Shown piece by piece: positions 35,602 through 45,791 of a stretch of 64,000 nt of DNA; the first letter of the stretch is position 1, and each line of letters starts with the position of its first letter. A program made the position numbers and the translations under genes. The notes under the pieces were generated by a model, which searched no databases, was not told the DNA's origin, and saw only the letters and a list, made by a program, of their open reading frames with translations. The DNA lies in NCBI RefSeq assembly GCF_014648435.1, contig NZ_BMRC01000014.1:62001-126000 (forward strand), in the 5' to 3' direction. This DNA is from Nonomuraea spiralis. Lineage in GTDB: Bacteria > Actinomycetota > Actinomycetes > Streptosporangiales > Streptosporangiaceae.

Positions 35602-36025
35602 GGTAAACCACGGTCCTAGCTAGGGGATAGGAAGAGGAAAGGCCAGGTCATGGGGGATGTGGAGGCGCGTGACGGCCGATCCGCCCGCAGGGATGGGGGA
35701 TCCGGCGGGCGAGGAAGAACATATGCGACAAACAGCAGGTAAAGACAACTTAATGCGACATACAGTGACATATATCACTTAAAGGCGCAAGAGGCCCAGG
35801 TCGCCGAGAGTACGCCGAGGATCTTCGGGTTTCCGGAGAACACCGGAATTCGCCGCAACCTACGCGCGGCGGAATTCATCGCCAACATGATCGAGAATTG
35901 CCGCGAAAAGCATGATCGGGAAATTCGCCCGCCTCAGAATGATCGGCAGAATTCGATCTCCGAACATGAGCCGGCGAACGGCGTCCACCGTCTCAGAACG
36001 TGAGCCGGCGCACGGGTTCAACGTC
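35602..36025. promoter_or_regulatory. Long upstream region of the RlpA-like gene
   Basis: About 420 bases. Near 35723-35781 it is unusually AT-rich: ATGCGACA occurs twice exactly 30 bp apart, and an AGTGA...TCACT dyad follows. On the minus strand TTGTCT and TATGTT boxes with about 19 bases between could be a promoter, leaving a leader of about 120 bases. I looked for a riboswitch and could not support one. The far end holds repeats from the ligB 3' end. Confidence 0.45.
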
Positions 36026-36057
36026 TCAGAACATGAGTGAGCGGACGGTGTCCACGG
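35933..36057 (-). repeat. Tandem duplications of the ligB 3' end (period 33-34 bp)
   Basis: Three good copies start at 36025, 35992 and 35958, and a degraded fourth at 35933. Each carries CTCAGAAC(A/G)TGAG on the + strand. On the minus strand the gene's own tail [14 protein letters not shown] is followed in frame by DVEPVRRLTF-stop, and then, shifted by one base, TVDAVRRLMF without a stop. The array therefore repeats the coding tail and stop codon. Confidence 0.85.
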
Positions 36058-37549
36058 TGTCGGCGTCCTCGACCCGCTTGTCCGGCCGGTACCGCAGCAC
36101 CCGGGCGAAGCGCAGCGCCATCCCGCCGGGGTAGCGCGGCGAGCGCTGCACGCCGTCGAAGGCGATCTCCACGACCAGCTCGGGCCGGAGCCTGACCATC
36201 CAGTCGTCGGTGGGGCCCTCGGCCAGCTGGAGGAAGCGTTCGGTCTGCCAGGCCAGCAGCTCGTCCGTGAGCCCCTTGAACGTCTTGCCCAGCATGACGA
36301 ACCCGCCCTCGGGGTCGCGCGCGCCCAGGTGGAGGTTGGACAGCTTGCCCTCGCGCCGGCCGTGGCCCCACTCGGCAGCCAGGACCACCAGGTCGAGCGT
36401 GTGCCGGGGTTTCACCTTGATCCAGCCCGCGCCGCGCCGACCGGCGGCGTACGGGGACGACTGGGACTTCACGACCAGGCCCTCGTGGCCCGCCTTGACG
36501 ACGTCCGTGAAGAACTTCTCCGCCTCGGCCACGTCGGCGGTGATCAGCCGCGGCGTCAGCAGGCCGGGCGGGACGGCACGGGCCAGCGCCTCCTGGCGCT
36601 GCGAGTAGGGCAGGTCGAGCAGGTCGGCGCCGTCGGCGCGCAGCGCGTCGAAGAAGAACACGCTGAGCGGGGTCTGCTCGCGCAGCCGCTCCACGCCGGT
36701 CTTGCTGGACACGCGGCTCGCGGTGACCTGGAACGGATGGGGACGCCCGTCCGGCCGCAGCGCGAGGACCTCGCCGTCGAGCACCAGGTCGGCGGAGTCG
36801 AGCCCGAGCACGGCCTCGACCAGCTCGGGCACCTGCGCGGTGATGTCGTCGAGCGTGCGGGTGAAGACGCGTACGTCCTCGCCTGACCTGTGGGCCTGCA
36901 CGCGCACGCCGTCGAGCTTCCACTCCAGGGCCGCGGGGGCGCCCGCCTTCTCCAGCGCGGCGGCCACGTTGGGCGCGCTGCCCGCGAGCATGGGGGCGAC
37001 CGGCCGCCCCACCTCCAGCTTGAACGCGTGCAGCGCCGCCACGCCGCCGGTCAGAGCCGCCGCGCCGACCGCGGGCAGCCAGCCGCGCAGGGTGAGCGCC
37101 CGCCGCACGTCGGCCGACGGCGCGCCGGACGCCTTGGCCACCGCTTCGATCATCACGCCGTCGAGGGCGCCCTGGCGCAGTTCGCCGTTGAGCAGCCTGC
37201 GCATGAACTGCTGCTCCTGGCTGGTCAGCCCCGCGAACAGCTCGGCGACCAGCGCTCTGCGCGCCGCCTGCGAGCCCGGACCGGAGATCGCCTTGATCCT
37301 GGTCAGCAGCGCGTCGACGGTGGTCAGCGTGGCGGTGGCGGCCAGCTTGGGCTGCGGGACGTCCTCCAGGGAGCGCCAGCCCACGCCCACCTGGCGCTGC
37401 GGCAGGTCGCCCGACAGGTAGGCGATGGCGATCTCCGCCTCGTCGGGGCCGACCCGGGCGAGCAACTCGGCCAGATGGCCGACCTTGCCCAACCGTGCGG
37501 AGGTGCGCGTCACCGCGTCGGAGGTGCGGACCACGTCGATCAGAAGCAC
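36026..37549 (-). CDS. ligB: ATP-dependent DNA ligase (LigB type)
   Basis: 507 residues, the same length as mycobacterial LigB. The N-terminal helical domain begins [23 protein letters not shown] and includes [15 protein letters not shown]; nucleotidyltransferase motif I is [10 protein letters not shown] with the adenylated lysine; later motifs include DGEVLAL, EGLVVKS and WIKVKP. It seals nicks using ATP, in addition to the NAD ligase expected elsewhere. A GTG start is chosen to match LigB's N-terminus; another GTG seven codons upstream is possible. The 3' end is tandemly duplicated (see repeat). Confidence 0.93.
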   Translation of the reverse strand: MLLIDVVRTSDAVTRTSARLGKVGHLAELLARVGPDEAEIAIAYLSGDLPQRQVGVGWRSLEDVPQPKLAATATLTTVDALLTRIKAISGPGSQAARRALVAELFAGLTSQEQQFMRRLLNGELRQGALDGVMIEAVAKASGAPSADVRRALTLRGWLPAVGAAALTGGVAALHAFKLEVGRPVAPMLAGSAPNVAAALEKAGAPAALEWKLDGVRVQAHRSGEDVRVFTRTLDDITAQVPELVEAVLGLDSADLVLDGEVLALRPDGRPHPFQVTASRVSSKTGVERLREQTPLSVFFFDALRADGADLLDLPYSQRQEALARAVPPGLLTPRLITADVAEAEKFFTDVVKAGHEGLVVKSQSSPYAAGRRGAGWIKVKPRHTLDLVVLAAEWGHGRREGKLSNLHLGARDPEGGFVMLGKTFKGLTDELLAWQTERFLQLAEGPTDDWMVRLRPELVVEIAFDGVQRSPRYPGGMALRFARVLRYRPDKRVEDADTVDTVRSLMF

Positions 37550-37657
37550 ACCGCTATCGTGCCTCACCACGCCGACATTTCCCCACCCGATTTGTCCTGG
37601 GTTTCACCAAAGCGGGGAAGCCGGGCGGGCCACCGGCGGCGGCCCGCCCGTTCCGGT

Positions 37658-38032
37658 CTAGCGGACGCCGAGCAGGTCGACCACGAAGATCAACGTCTCG
37701 CCGCCCTTGATGCGCGGCGGGGCGCCGCGGTCGCCGTAGCCGAGGTGCGCCGGGATGACGAGCTTGCGACGGCCGCCGACCTTCATTCCGGCGACCCCGC
37801 GGTCCCAGCCCGCGATGACGCGCCCGCCCCCGAGCGGGAACTCGAACGCCTGGCCGCGGTTCCACGACGCGTCGAACTCCTCCCCGGTCGAGAACGAGAC
37901 CCCCACGTAGTGGACGCTGACGTTGTGGCCCGGCTTGGCCTCGGGGCCAGTGCCTTCGACGAGGTCGACGATCTCCAGGTCGGCGGGCGGGTTGCCCTCA
38001 GGAAAGTCGATCTCAGGCTTCTCGAGTGCCAC
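37658..38032 (-). CDS. FKBP-type peptidyl-prolyl isomerase
   Basis: 124 residues, a single FKBP domain with no signal peptide: GHNVSVHYVGVSFSTGEEFDASWNRG, FPLGGGRVIAGWDRGVAGMKVGGRRKLVIPAHLGYGDRGAPPRIKGGETLIFVVDLLGV. The FK506-binding aromatic and Asp residues are present. It speeds proline isomerisation in the cytoplasm. GTG start with AGGAG 7 bases upstream. Lies between ligB (downstream, same strand) and a divergent SDR gene. Confidence 0.95.
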   Translation of the reverse strand: MALEKPEIDFPEGNPPADLEIVDLVEGTGPEAKPGHNVSVHYVGVSFSTGEEFDASWNRGQAFEFPLGGGRVIAGWDRGVAGMKVGGRRKLVIPAHLGYGDRGAPPRIKGGETLIFVVDLLGVR

Positions 38033-38098
38033 GAAGTGCTCCTGTTGACGATGACAATAACCCGACGACTCTATGCCGTCGGGATATGGTCGTCGTTC

Positions 38099-38941
38099 AT
38101 GGCCGCCCTTTCGCCCGACGCCGTCCTGCTCACCGGGCGCGTCGCCGTGGTCACCGGCGCGGGCCGGGGCATCGGGCTGGCGATCGCCGAGACGTTCGCC
38201 GCGTTCGGCGCGCACGTCGCCGTCTGCGACCGCGACTGGCCGCAGGCCGACCGCGCCGACCGCGCCGACCGCGCAGGTCAGGCGGGCCGCGCAGATCGGA
38301 CGGACCATGCGGCCCAGGCGGATCGTGCGGGGGCCGGGCTGGCCATGACGCTGGACGTACGCGATCCGGTGGCGGTGGGGCTGTTCGCCGAGGCGGTGCG
38401 CGAGCGCTGGGGACGGGTGGACGTACTGGTCAACAACGCGGGCGGGACGTTTCACGCGGCGTTCGCCGACCTGTCGCCGCGCGGTGAGCGCACGCTGGTC
38501 GAGGAGAACTTCAGCCAGGTCACCGGCATGATCAGGACGATGCTCCCGATGATGCCCGACGGTTCCTCGATCATCAACGTGACCTCCAGCGAGGCCCACC
38601 AGGCCGCGCCGGGCTTCGCCGTGTACGCCGCGATGAAGGCGGGCGTGGCGAGCCTGACCAGTTCGCTGGCCCTTGAGCTGGCCCCGCGCGGCATCCGGGT
38701 CAACGCCATCGCGCCCGACGCGCTGCGTACCGAGGGGGAGTCGCGGGTGCGTGAGAGCATGTCGGCCCGTCCGCTGCCCTACGACCCCGCCCGCCTGCCG
38801 CCCCTCGGCCATCTCGCCGATCCGGCGGAGGCCGCGGGGGCGGCGGTGTTCCTCGCCGGAAGGCTGGCGGGGTTCGTCACGGGCACGACGGTCCACGTCG
38901 ACGGCGGCATCCACGCGGCCGGCGGCTGGCACCGCACCTGA
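38099..38941 (+). CDS. SDR-family oxidoreductase with low-complexity insert
   Basis: 280 residues, classical short-chain dehydrogenase: cofactor loop TGAGRGIG (about 18-25), NNAGG near 120, NVTSSEA with the catalytic Ser, and YAAMK as YxxxK. Substrate unknown. Between beta-strand 2 (AVCDRDW) and the LDVRD loop is an Ala/Asp/Arg-rich stretch of about 28 residues (ADRADRADRAGQAG...), encoded by three perfect 9-bp repeats GCCGACCGC and degraded ones. Normal SDRs have only a few residues there. The start has a weak ribosome-binding site. Confidence 0.88.
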   Translation: MAALSPDAVLLTGRVAVVTGAGRGIGLAIAETFAAFGAHVAVCDRDWPQADRADRADRAGQAGRADRTDHAAQADRAGAGLAMTLDVRDPVAVGLFAEAVRERWGRVDVLVNNAGGTFHAAFADLSPRGERTLVEENFSQVTGMIRTMLPMMPDGSSIINVTSSEAHQAAPGFAVYAAMKAGVASLTSSLALELAPRGIRVNAIAPDALRTEGESRVRESMSARPLPYDPARLPPLGHLADPAEAAGAAVFLAGRLAGFVTGTTVHVDGGIHAAGGWHRT

Positions 38942-38960
38942 CCCGCGCCCCCGAAGACCG

Positions 38961-39064
38961 CGCCGACCCAAGTCCCCGCCGACCCACACGGCCGCGCCGA
39001 CCCACGGCCGCGCCGCCACGCCACCGGTCAGAGCCGCCGCACCACCCAAGTCCGCGCCGACCCA
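38961..39064. repeat. Four copies of CGCCGACCCA between SDR and guaB1
   Basis: The 10-mer CGCCGACCCA occurs at 38961, 38977, 38995 and 39055, embedded in longer similar stretches (CCAAGTCC also twice). Degenerate tandem array in the space between two convergent genes. Confidence 0.7.
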
Positions 39065-39084
39065 CGACTGCCCGGGGGGTTGGG

Positions 39085-40551
<1,467 letters not shown>

Positions 40552-40619
40552 TCAACAAGGGGTTTCCCCCTTTCTGCGGGGCTTATGATCGGCCGGGACA
40601 CATTTGGGGGAGGGAATCC

Positions 40620-41072
40620 GTGGACATCGTCGAACGGACCGAGTTGACCGTGGTCGGCTACGCCGTACGCACCACGAACGCCGGTGAGATGGATCCGGCA
40701 CGGGCCACGTTGCCCGCGCTGTGGCAGCGGGCGGGCGCGCCGGGGGCCTTCGCGCACGTGCCGGGCCGGATCGACGAGAACCTCTACGCGGTGCTGACCG
40801 ACTACGAGAGCGACCACAACGGCGCCTACACGCAGATCGTCGGCATCTGCGTGCGCACGGTGCCGCGCCTGCCCGAGGGCATGGTGGCGGTGCGCGTGCC
40901 GGCCGCCAAGTCGCTCAGGCTGGAGGCGCGCGGGCCGATGCCGCAGGCGCTGATCGAGGCGTGGCAGCAGGTGTGGCAGCACACCGAGTCGGGCGGCCAG
41001 CCCTCCCGCGCCTTCACGACGGACCTGGAGGTCCACCACCCCGAGGGCGCCGACCTCTACGTGGCCGTCTAG
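40620..41072 (+). CDS. GyrI-like small-molecule-binding protein
   Basis: 150 residues, GTG start with GGGGGAGGG upstream. Single GyrI-like/AraC effector-binding domain: VVGYAVRTTNAGEM, IVGICVRTVPRLPEGMVAVRVPAAKSLRLEARG, IEAWQQVWQHTE and FTTDLEVHHPEGADLYVAV. Stand-alone versions bind cationic or amphipathic compounds or act as cyclopropanoid hydrolases. It has no DNA-binding domain. Converges with the TetR gene, 1 base between ends. Confidence 0.83.
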   Translation: MDIVERTELTVVGYAVRTTNAGEMDPARATLPALWQRAGAPGAFAHVPGRIDENLYAVLTDYESDHNGAYTQIVGICVRTVPRLPEGMVAVRVPAAKSLRLEARGPMPQALIEAWQQVWQHTESGGQPSRAFTTDLEVHHPEGADLYVAV

Positions 41073-41073
41073 G

Positions 41074-41592
41074 TCACAAACCGAGCGCGTCGGCCGCCGC
41101 CGCGACCGCCGTGGGCTTGACCTCGTCGAGCGGCAGGCCGGCGTACTCGACGGTGCAGTCGGCCATGCCGCCCAGCGCGACCGTGGCGCGGATCTGCTGG
41201 GCCGGGGTGAGGTCGGGGCTGAGCAGCAGGGCGATCAGCTCGCGCCGCCACTCGAACATGCGCATGCCCAGGTCGAGGTAGGACAGGATCGAGATGTCGC
41301 GCACCATCATCCCGATCACGTCGCGGTGGCGCCACATCAGCTCGAAGTAGTCGTCGAGCAGCGCGCGCGGGTCGCCGGGCTCGCGCGTGGCGGTGAACCG
41401 CTCGAAGTCCTCCACCAGCGGCTGCACGATGCTGCGCACCAGGTCGTCGCGTGAGGCGAAGTGGTAGTAGAGCGCGGGCTTGGTGATGCCCAGCCGGTCG
41501 GAGATCTGGCGCAGGCTGGTGTTCTGCACGCCCTGCTCGGCGAACAGCTCGCGGGCCACCGCCTGGATTCGGGCCTTGGTGTCACTGGGCAT
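41074..41592 (-). CDS. TetR-family repressor of a FAD monooxygenase
   Basis: 172 residues, short for the family. HTH: KARIQAVARELFAEQGVQNTSLRQISDRLGITKPALYYHFASRDDLV. The C-terminal domain includes WRHRDVIGMMVRDISILSYLDLG. Divergent from the monooxygenase gene; two identical-geometry palindromes lie between the starts, so it probably represses both genes and releases on binding the monooxygenase substrate. Confidence 0.92.
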   Translation of the reverse strand: MPSDTKARIQAVARELFAEQGVQNTSLRQISDRLGITKPALYYHFASRDDLVRSIVQPLVEDFERFTATREPGDPRALLDDYFELMWRHRDVIGMMVRDISILSYLDLGMRMFEWRRELIALLLSPDLTPAQQIRATVALGGMADCTVEYAGLPLDEVKPTAVAAAADALGL

Positions 41593-41607
41593 GGCCCAAC
41601 CTTATCG

Positions 41608-41665
41608 CTTACCTATCGTTAAGTAAGGACGCGTGCTACGGTGAACTTACCAACCGTTAAGTAAG
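41608..41665. promoter_or_regulatory. Two CTTAC-N10-GTAAG operators
   Basis: CTTACCTATCGTTAAGTAAG and CTTACCAACCGTTAAGTAAG: two 20-bp sites differing at only three central bases, centres 38 bp apart. The first lies 15 bp from the TetR start; the second overlaps the ribosome-binding site AAGGAGG of the monooxygenase. Confidence 0.85.
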
Positions 41666-41675
41666 GAGGGCGGCC

Positions 41676-42905
41676 ATGAGAGTCCTCGTCTCGGGTGCGA
41701 GCGTCACCGGGCCGGCGCTGGCGTACTGGCTGGCCAAGTACGGCTTCGAGGTCACGGTCGTCGAACGGGCCCCCGCGCTCAGGAAATCGGGCGGCCACGC
41801 GGTCGACCTGTTCAGGCCCGCCATGGACATCGTGGAGAAGATGGGCGTCCTGGAGCCGATCCTGGCGAAGAAGACCGGCACGGACTGGCTCAGGCTCCAC
41901 CGGGAGGGCGGGGCGCGGCCCGTCGAGCTGGAGCTGCGCCGCATCCTCACGGCCGTCTCCGACCGGCACGTCGAGATCATGCGCGACGACCTGAGCGAGG
42001 TCCTCTACGACGCCACCCGCCGCGACGCCGACTACGTCTTCGGCGACTCCATCGCCTCGATCTCCGAGGACGGCGAGGTGCGCTTCGACAGCGGCCGGGA
42101 GGAACGCTTCGACCTGGTGATCGGCGCCGACGGGCTGCACTCCAACGTACGCCGCCTGACCTTCGGCCCCGAGGAGCGCTTCGCGACCTGGATCGGCGCC
42201 TACCTCGCGGTCGCCTCCGTCCCGAACTTCCTGGGCCTCGACGGCCGCATGGAGGCGATGGCGGGCGAGGGCTGGATGGCCGCCGTGTACAGCGCCGCGC
42301 ACATGGACGACGCGCGGGCCGGATTCCTGTTCAGGACGCCGGAGCCGCTCGACTACCACTACCGGGACGTGGCCCGCCAGAAGGAACTGCTGCGCGAGCG
42401 CTTCGGCGGCCTGGGCTGGCAGGTCCCGAGAATCCTGGACGAGGTGGACCGCACGCCCGCCTTCTACTTCGACTCCATCACCCAGCTCAGGCTCGACTCC
42501 TGGTCGCGCGGCCGGGTGACGCTGGCCGGCGACGCCGGTTACTGCCCCGGGCCTGCCGTGGGCGGCAGCACCAGCCTGGCGGTCGTGGGGGCGTACGTGC
42601 TGGCGGGCGAGCTGGCCGCGCACGGCGGTGACCACCGCGCGGCCTTCCCCGCCTACGAGGCCGAGCTCGGCGACTACGTGCGCCGCAGCCGCTCCTTCGC
42701 CCGCCGCGCGGCCAGGGGCATCGTCCCCGGGAGCCGCTTCGACGTGTGGGCGCTCACCCAGGGCGTCCGGCTGGTCAACAGCCTGCCGGTCGCCCTCACC
42801 AGGGCCGCGGCCAAGATCAGCAGCAAGGGCGTGCGCCTGCACGACTCGATCAGGCCGAAGGACTACGCCGCCCTGGCGCGTCCGGTGACGCCGTCACGCC
42901 CCTGA
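41676..42905 (+). CDS. FAD-dependent aromatic monooxygenase-like protein
   Basis: 409 residues, class A flavin hydroxylase fold: N-terminal VLVSGASVTGPALAYWLAKYG (the dinucleotide loop, here GASVTG), VIGADGLHSNVRR (DG motif) and GRVTLAGDAGYCPGPAVGGSTSLAVVGAYVLA (GD motif). Related proteins hydroxylate aromatics or tetracyclines (TetX-like resistance). The substrate is unknown; TetR control suggests an inducing xenobiotic or antibiotic. Strong AAGGAGG before ATG. Confidence 0.9.
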   Translation: MRVLVSGASVTGPALAYWLAKYGFEVTVVERAPALRKSGGHAVDLFRPAMDIVEKMGVLEPILAKKTGTDWLRLHREGGARPVELELRRILTAVSDRHVEIMRDDLSEVLYDATRRDADYVFGDSIASISEDGEVRFDSGREERFDLVIGADGLHSNVRRLTFGPEERFATWIGAYLAVASVPNFLGLDGRMEAMAGEGWMAAVYSAAHMDDARAGFLFRTPEPLDYHYRDVARQKELLRERFGGLGWQVPRILDEVDRTPAFYFDSITQLRLDSWSRGRVTLAGDAGYCPGPAVGGSTSLAVVGAYVLAGELAAHGGDHRAAFPAYEAELGDYVRRSRSFARRAARGIVPGSRFDVWALTQGVRLVNSLPVALTRAAAKISSKGVRLHDSIRPKDYAALARPVTPSRP

Positions 42906-42922
42906 CCGGCGCGCACGGCGTC

Positions 42923-44044
42923 TCAGGCCAGCACGCCCTGCTCGCGCAGTTTGTCCGCCTCCTCCTTCGGCAGGCCCCACGCGGACAGGTCCGCGAGACG
43001 GGTGGCGGGGGACAGGTCAGGCGCCGGCACGCCGAGCAGGCGCGGTGCGGGCGCCGGATGGACGATGCCGCCGACCTCGCTGAACGTGCCGCGGGCCACG
43101 TTGTGCGGGTGCCGCGCGGCCTCGGCCATGGAAAGGACGGGGGAGACGCAGGCGTCCGAGCCGTCGAACAGGGCCTCCCACTCGGCGCGGGTCCGCTTGG
43201 CGAACTCCCCGGCCAGGCGGGCCTTGAGCGCCGGCCACTGCGCCCGGTCGTTCCTGTCGGGCAGGTCGGTCAGGCCCATCAGGCCGACCATGGCGTCCCA
43301 GAACTGCGGTTCGAGCGAGCCGACCGCCACGTGGCCGCCGTCGGCGGTCTCGTAGGTGTCGTACTGGGGGGCGCCGGTGTCGAGCAGGTTCGTGCCGCGC
43401 GGGCCCCAGAAGCCGCTCTGGGCGGCCTGGTAGAACATCGAGAACAACACCGCGGCGCCGTCGACCATGGCCGCGTCGATCACCCGGCCCCGGCCGGTGC
43501 GCTCGCGTTCGAACAGGGCCAGCAGCACGCCGTAGGCGAGCATCAGGCCGCCGCCGGCGAAGTCGCCGAGGATGTTGATCGGCGGGGTGGGCTGGTCGCC
43601 CTCGCGGCCGAGCATGGACAGCACGCCGGAGATCGCGATGTAGTCGATGTCGTGGCCGGCGGTGGGGGCGAGCGGGCCGTCCTGGCCCCAGCCGGTCATC
43701 CGGCCGTAGATCAGCCGCTCGTTGACGGCGTGCAGGTCGGCGGGGCCGATGCCGAGCCGTTCGGCGACGCCGGGCCGGAACACCTCGATCACCACGTCGG
43801 CGTTGCGGGCCAGCTCCTTGAAGGCGGCCACCCCCTCGGGCGACTTCAGGTCGAGGCCGATCGTCTGCTTGCCGCGGTCCATGACGTCCGTACGGGGTCT
43901 GTCGGACACGGCCTTGACCCGGTCGACCCGCAGCACCTCGGCGCCGTGGTCGGCCAGCATCATCCCGGCGAACGGCCCCGGGGCGAGCCCCGCCAGCTCC
44001 AGCACGCGCACTCCGGCCAGGGGACCGCCACTATCCTTGGACAT
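42923..44044 (-). CDS. Family III CoA-transferase / alpha-methylacyl-CoA racemase
   Basis: 373 residues. N-terminal LAGVRVLELAGLAPGPFAGMMLADHGAEVLRVD is typical; the AMACR catalytic pair is visible as His in GHDIDYIA and Asp in NILGDFAGGG, which favours racemase (epimerising 2-methylacyl-CoA in branched fatty-acid or sterol breakdown) over CoA transfer. ATG with GGAG 8 bases upstream. Converges with the monooxygenase, 17 bases apart. Confidence 0.92.
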   Translation of the reverse strand: MSKDSGGPLAGVRVLELAGLAPGPFAGMMLADHGAEVLRVDRVKAVSDRPRTDVMDRGKQTIGLDLKSPEGVAAFKELARNADVVIEVFRPGVAERLGIGPADLHAVNERLIYGRMTGWGQDGPLAPTAGHDIDYIAISGVLSMLGREGDQPTPPINILGDFAGGGLMLAYGVLLALFERERTGRGRVIDAAMVDGAAVLFSMFYQAAQSGFWGPRGTNLLDTGAPQYDTYETADGGHVAVGSLEPQFWDAMVGLMGLTDLPDRNDRAQWPALKARLAGEFAKRTRAEWEALFDGSDACVSPVLSMAEAARHPHNVARGTFSEVGGIVHPAPAPRLLGVPAPDLSPATRLADLSAWGLPKEEADKLREQGVLA

Positions 44045-44252
44045 GAACAACTCCTCGACGGATGCGCGAACAAGAGCTCCGAGCCTGCCTCAGTAGAACA
44101 ACATTCGGCAAGTCGTGGCAAGCGGCCTTCGCCGTCCTTCCCGCGAACTCGTGGGAGGTATGGGAAACTTGCCCACTGTTCGGGTGGTCTACAGATCGCC
44201 GGCGTCCAGCGGCTGTCTGCAGCAGGCGCTTGCGCCGCTACAGGGGTAGGAC

Positions 44253-45791
44253 ATGGTTTCGGAGAGCAACCAGCTTGTCGCCAGGCGCTACCAGTTAATG
44301 CGCGAACTGGGCCGCGGGGGAATGGGCGTCGTCTGGGAGGGTTACGACACACTGCTCAACCGGCAGGTCGCCATCAAGGAGGTGCTGCTGCCCGACGGGT
44401 TGTCGCCGGGCGAGCAGGAGCGCCATCTGATGCGCACCGCCCGCGAGGCCCGCACCGCGGCCAAGCTCAACCACCCTTCCGTGGTCGCGGTCTACGACGT
44501 GGTCGAGGAGGGCGGCCGGCCCTGGATCGTCATGGAACTGGTCGCGCACCCCTCACTTGAGCAGGTCGTGGCCACCTCCGGCGCCCTGCCGGTACGCCAG
44601 GCCGCCGACGTGGGCCGCCAGGTGTTGTCGGCGCTCAAGGCCGCCCACGAGGCCGGGATCCTGCACCGGGACGTCAAACCCGCCAACATCCTGATCGCCG
44701 ACGACGGCCGCGTCGTGCTGATGGACTTCGGCATCGCCACGGTCGAGGGCGACGCCTCGCTGACCAGGACCGGCATGGTGACCGGTTCGCCCAGCTTCCT
44801 CGCCCCCGAGCGCGTACGCGCCGACGAGGCCGGACCGCCCTCCGACCTGTGGTCGCTCGGCGCGACGTTGTTCGCCGCGATGGTGGGCCGGTCGCCGTTC
44901 GACCGCGGCGAGGCGATGGCGACGATCAACGCGCTGCTCAACGAGGAGCCCGACTACCGGCGCATCCCGCCGGTCATGCACCCGGTCCTGAAGGGCCTGC
45001 TGCGCAAGGAGCCCGCCGAACGGGTGAACATCGAGGAGGCCGACCGGCTGCTCGCGGCCATCGAGGTGGCGGTCAAACCGGCCTACACCGACCTGCCGGA
45101 GAAGAAGCCGGGCAGCGGGCGCGGGCGGGCCGTGCTGGCCGTGGCGGCCGCCGCCGTGGTGGTGGTCGCGGGCGGCGCCGTCGCCTACTTCAAGTTCGCC
45201 TCGCCCGCCGAGGGCGCGCCGCGCACCGCCCAGCCGGCCGCCGCGGCCAGCCCGCTGACGCCGTCCCCCTCGCAGCCGTCCGCGACGGCCGGGACGCCGT
45301 CGGCCACCCCGACGCCGACCGTGCGCCGTCCCCGCCCGGCCGTACGCGCGTGGAACTCGCGGGACGGGTGGTCGATCCTGCGGCCGTTCGGCTGGAGGGG
45401 CGCGCTGCGCGAGTCCTCCACCGAGTGGACGCGTCCCGACGGCAACGCCCATCTCGGCGTCCAGGCGCTGTTCTCCAGCGTCGACCCCAACCAGATCCTG
45501 CGCGACTCGGAGGAGACGCTGCGGCAGGAGGGCCAGGAGGTCATCAGCCGCGGCCGCCGCGTGGTCACCCACCGGGGCGCCAAGGCGGTCGAGTGGGAGT
45601 TCTCCTGGACCGCCGCCAGCACCGCCGGCACACGCTGGATCAGGCCCGGCATGACGTACCACGAGGTGCGCAGGGCGGTGGTGTCCGGCGAGACGGCCTA
45701 CATCCTGTCCTGGACGGTCGCCCAGGACCAGTGGCTGCGCAACAGGGGCCTGATGCGGCAGGTGATCGACAGCTTTACTGTGAAGGCATGA
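44253..45791 (+). CDS. Membrane Ser/Thr protein kinase (PknB-like)
   Basis: 512 residues. Hanks-type kinase domain 1-270: glycine loop GRGGMG (20-25), Lys42 in VAIKE, HRDVKPAN (138-145), DFG (158-160), activation loop with TRTGMVTGSPSFLAPE. One transmembrane helix at about 292-314, a Pro/Ser/Thr linker, and an extracellular domain of about 150 residues (WNSRDGWSILRPFGWRG; LRQEGQEVISRGRRVVTHRGAKAVEWEFSW) that is not a PASTA domain; I do not recognise its ligand. Its stop overlaps the next start (ATGA). Confidence 0.94.
   Translation: MVSESNQLVARRYQLMRELGRGGMGVVWEGYDTLLNRQVAIKEVLLPDGLSPGEQERHLMRTAREARTAAKLNHPSVVAVYDVVEEGGRPWIVMELVAHPSLEQVVATSGALPVRQAADVGRQVLSALKAAHEAGILHRDVKPANILIADDGRVVLMDFGIATVEGDASLTRTGMVTGSPSFLAPERVRADEAGPPSDLWSLGATLFAAMVGRSPFDRGEAMATINALLNEEPDYRRIPPVMHPVLKGLLRKEPAERVNIEEADRLLAAIEVAVKPAYTDLPEKKPGSGRGRAVLAVAAAAVVVVAGGAVAYFKFASPAEGAPRTAQPAAAASPLTPSPSQPSATAGTPSATPTPTVRRPRPAVRAWNSRDGWSILRPFGWRGALRESSTEWTRPDGNAHLGVQALFSSVDPNQILRDSEETLRQEGQEVISRGRRVVTHRGAKAVEWEFSWTAASTAGTRWIRPGMTYHEVRRAVVSGETAYILSWTVAQDQWLRNRGLMRQVIDSFTVKA

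Noticed and set aside
35602-35760. c-di-AMP (ydaO-type) riboswitch before the RlpA-like gene
   Set aside because: Such riboswitches often precede actinobacterial wall hydrolases, but I could not find the conserved core segments in this leader.
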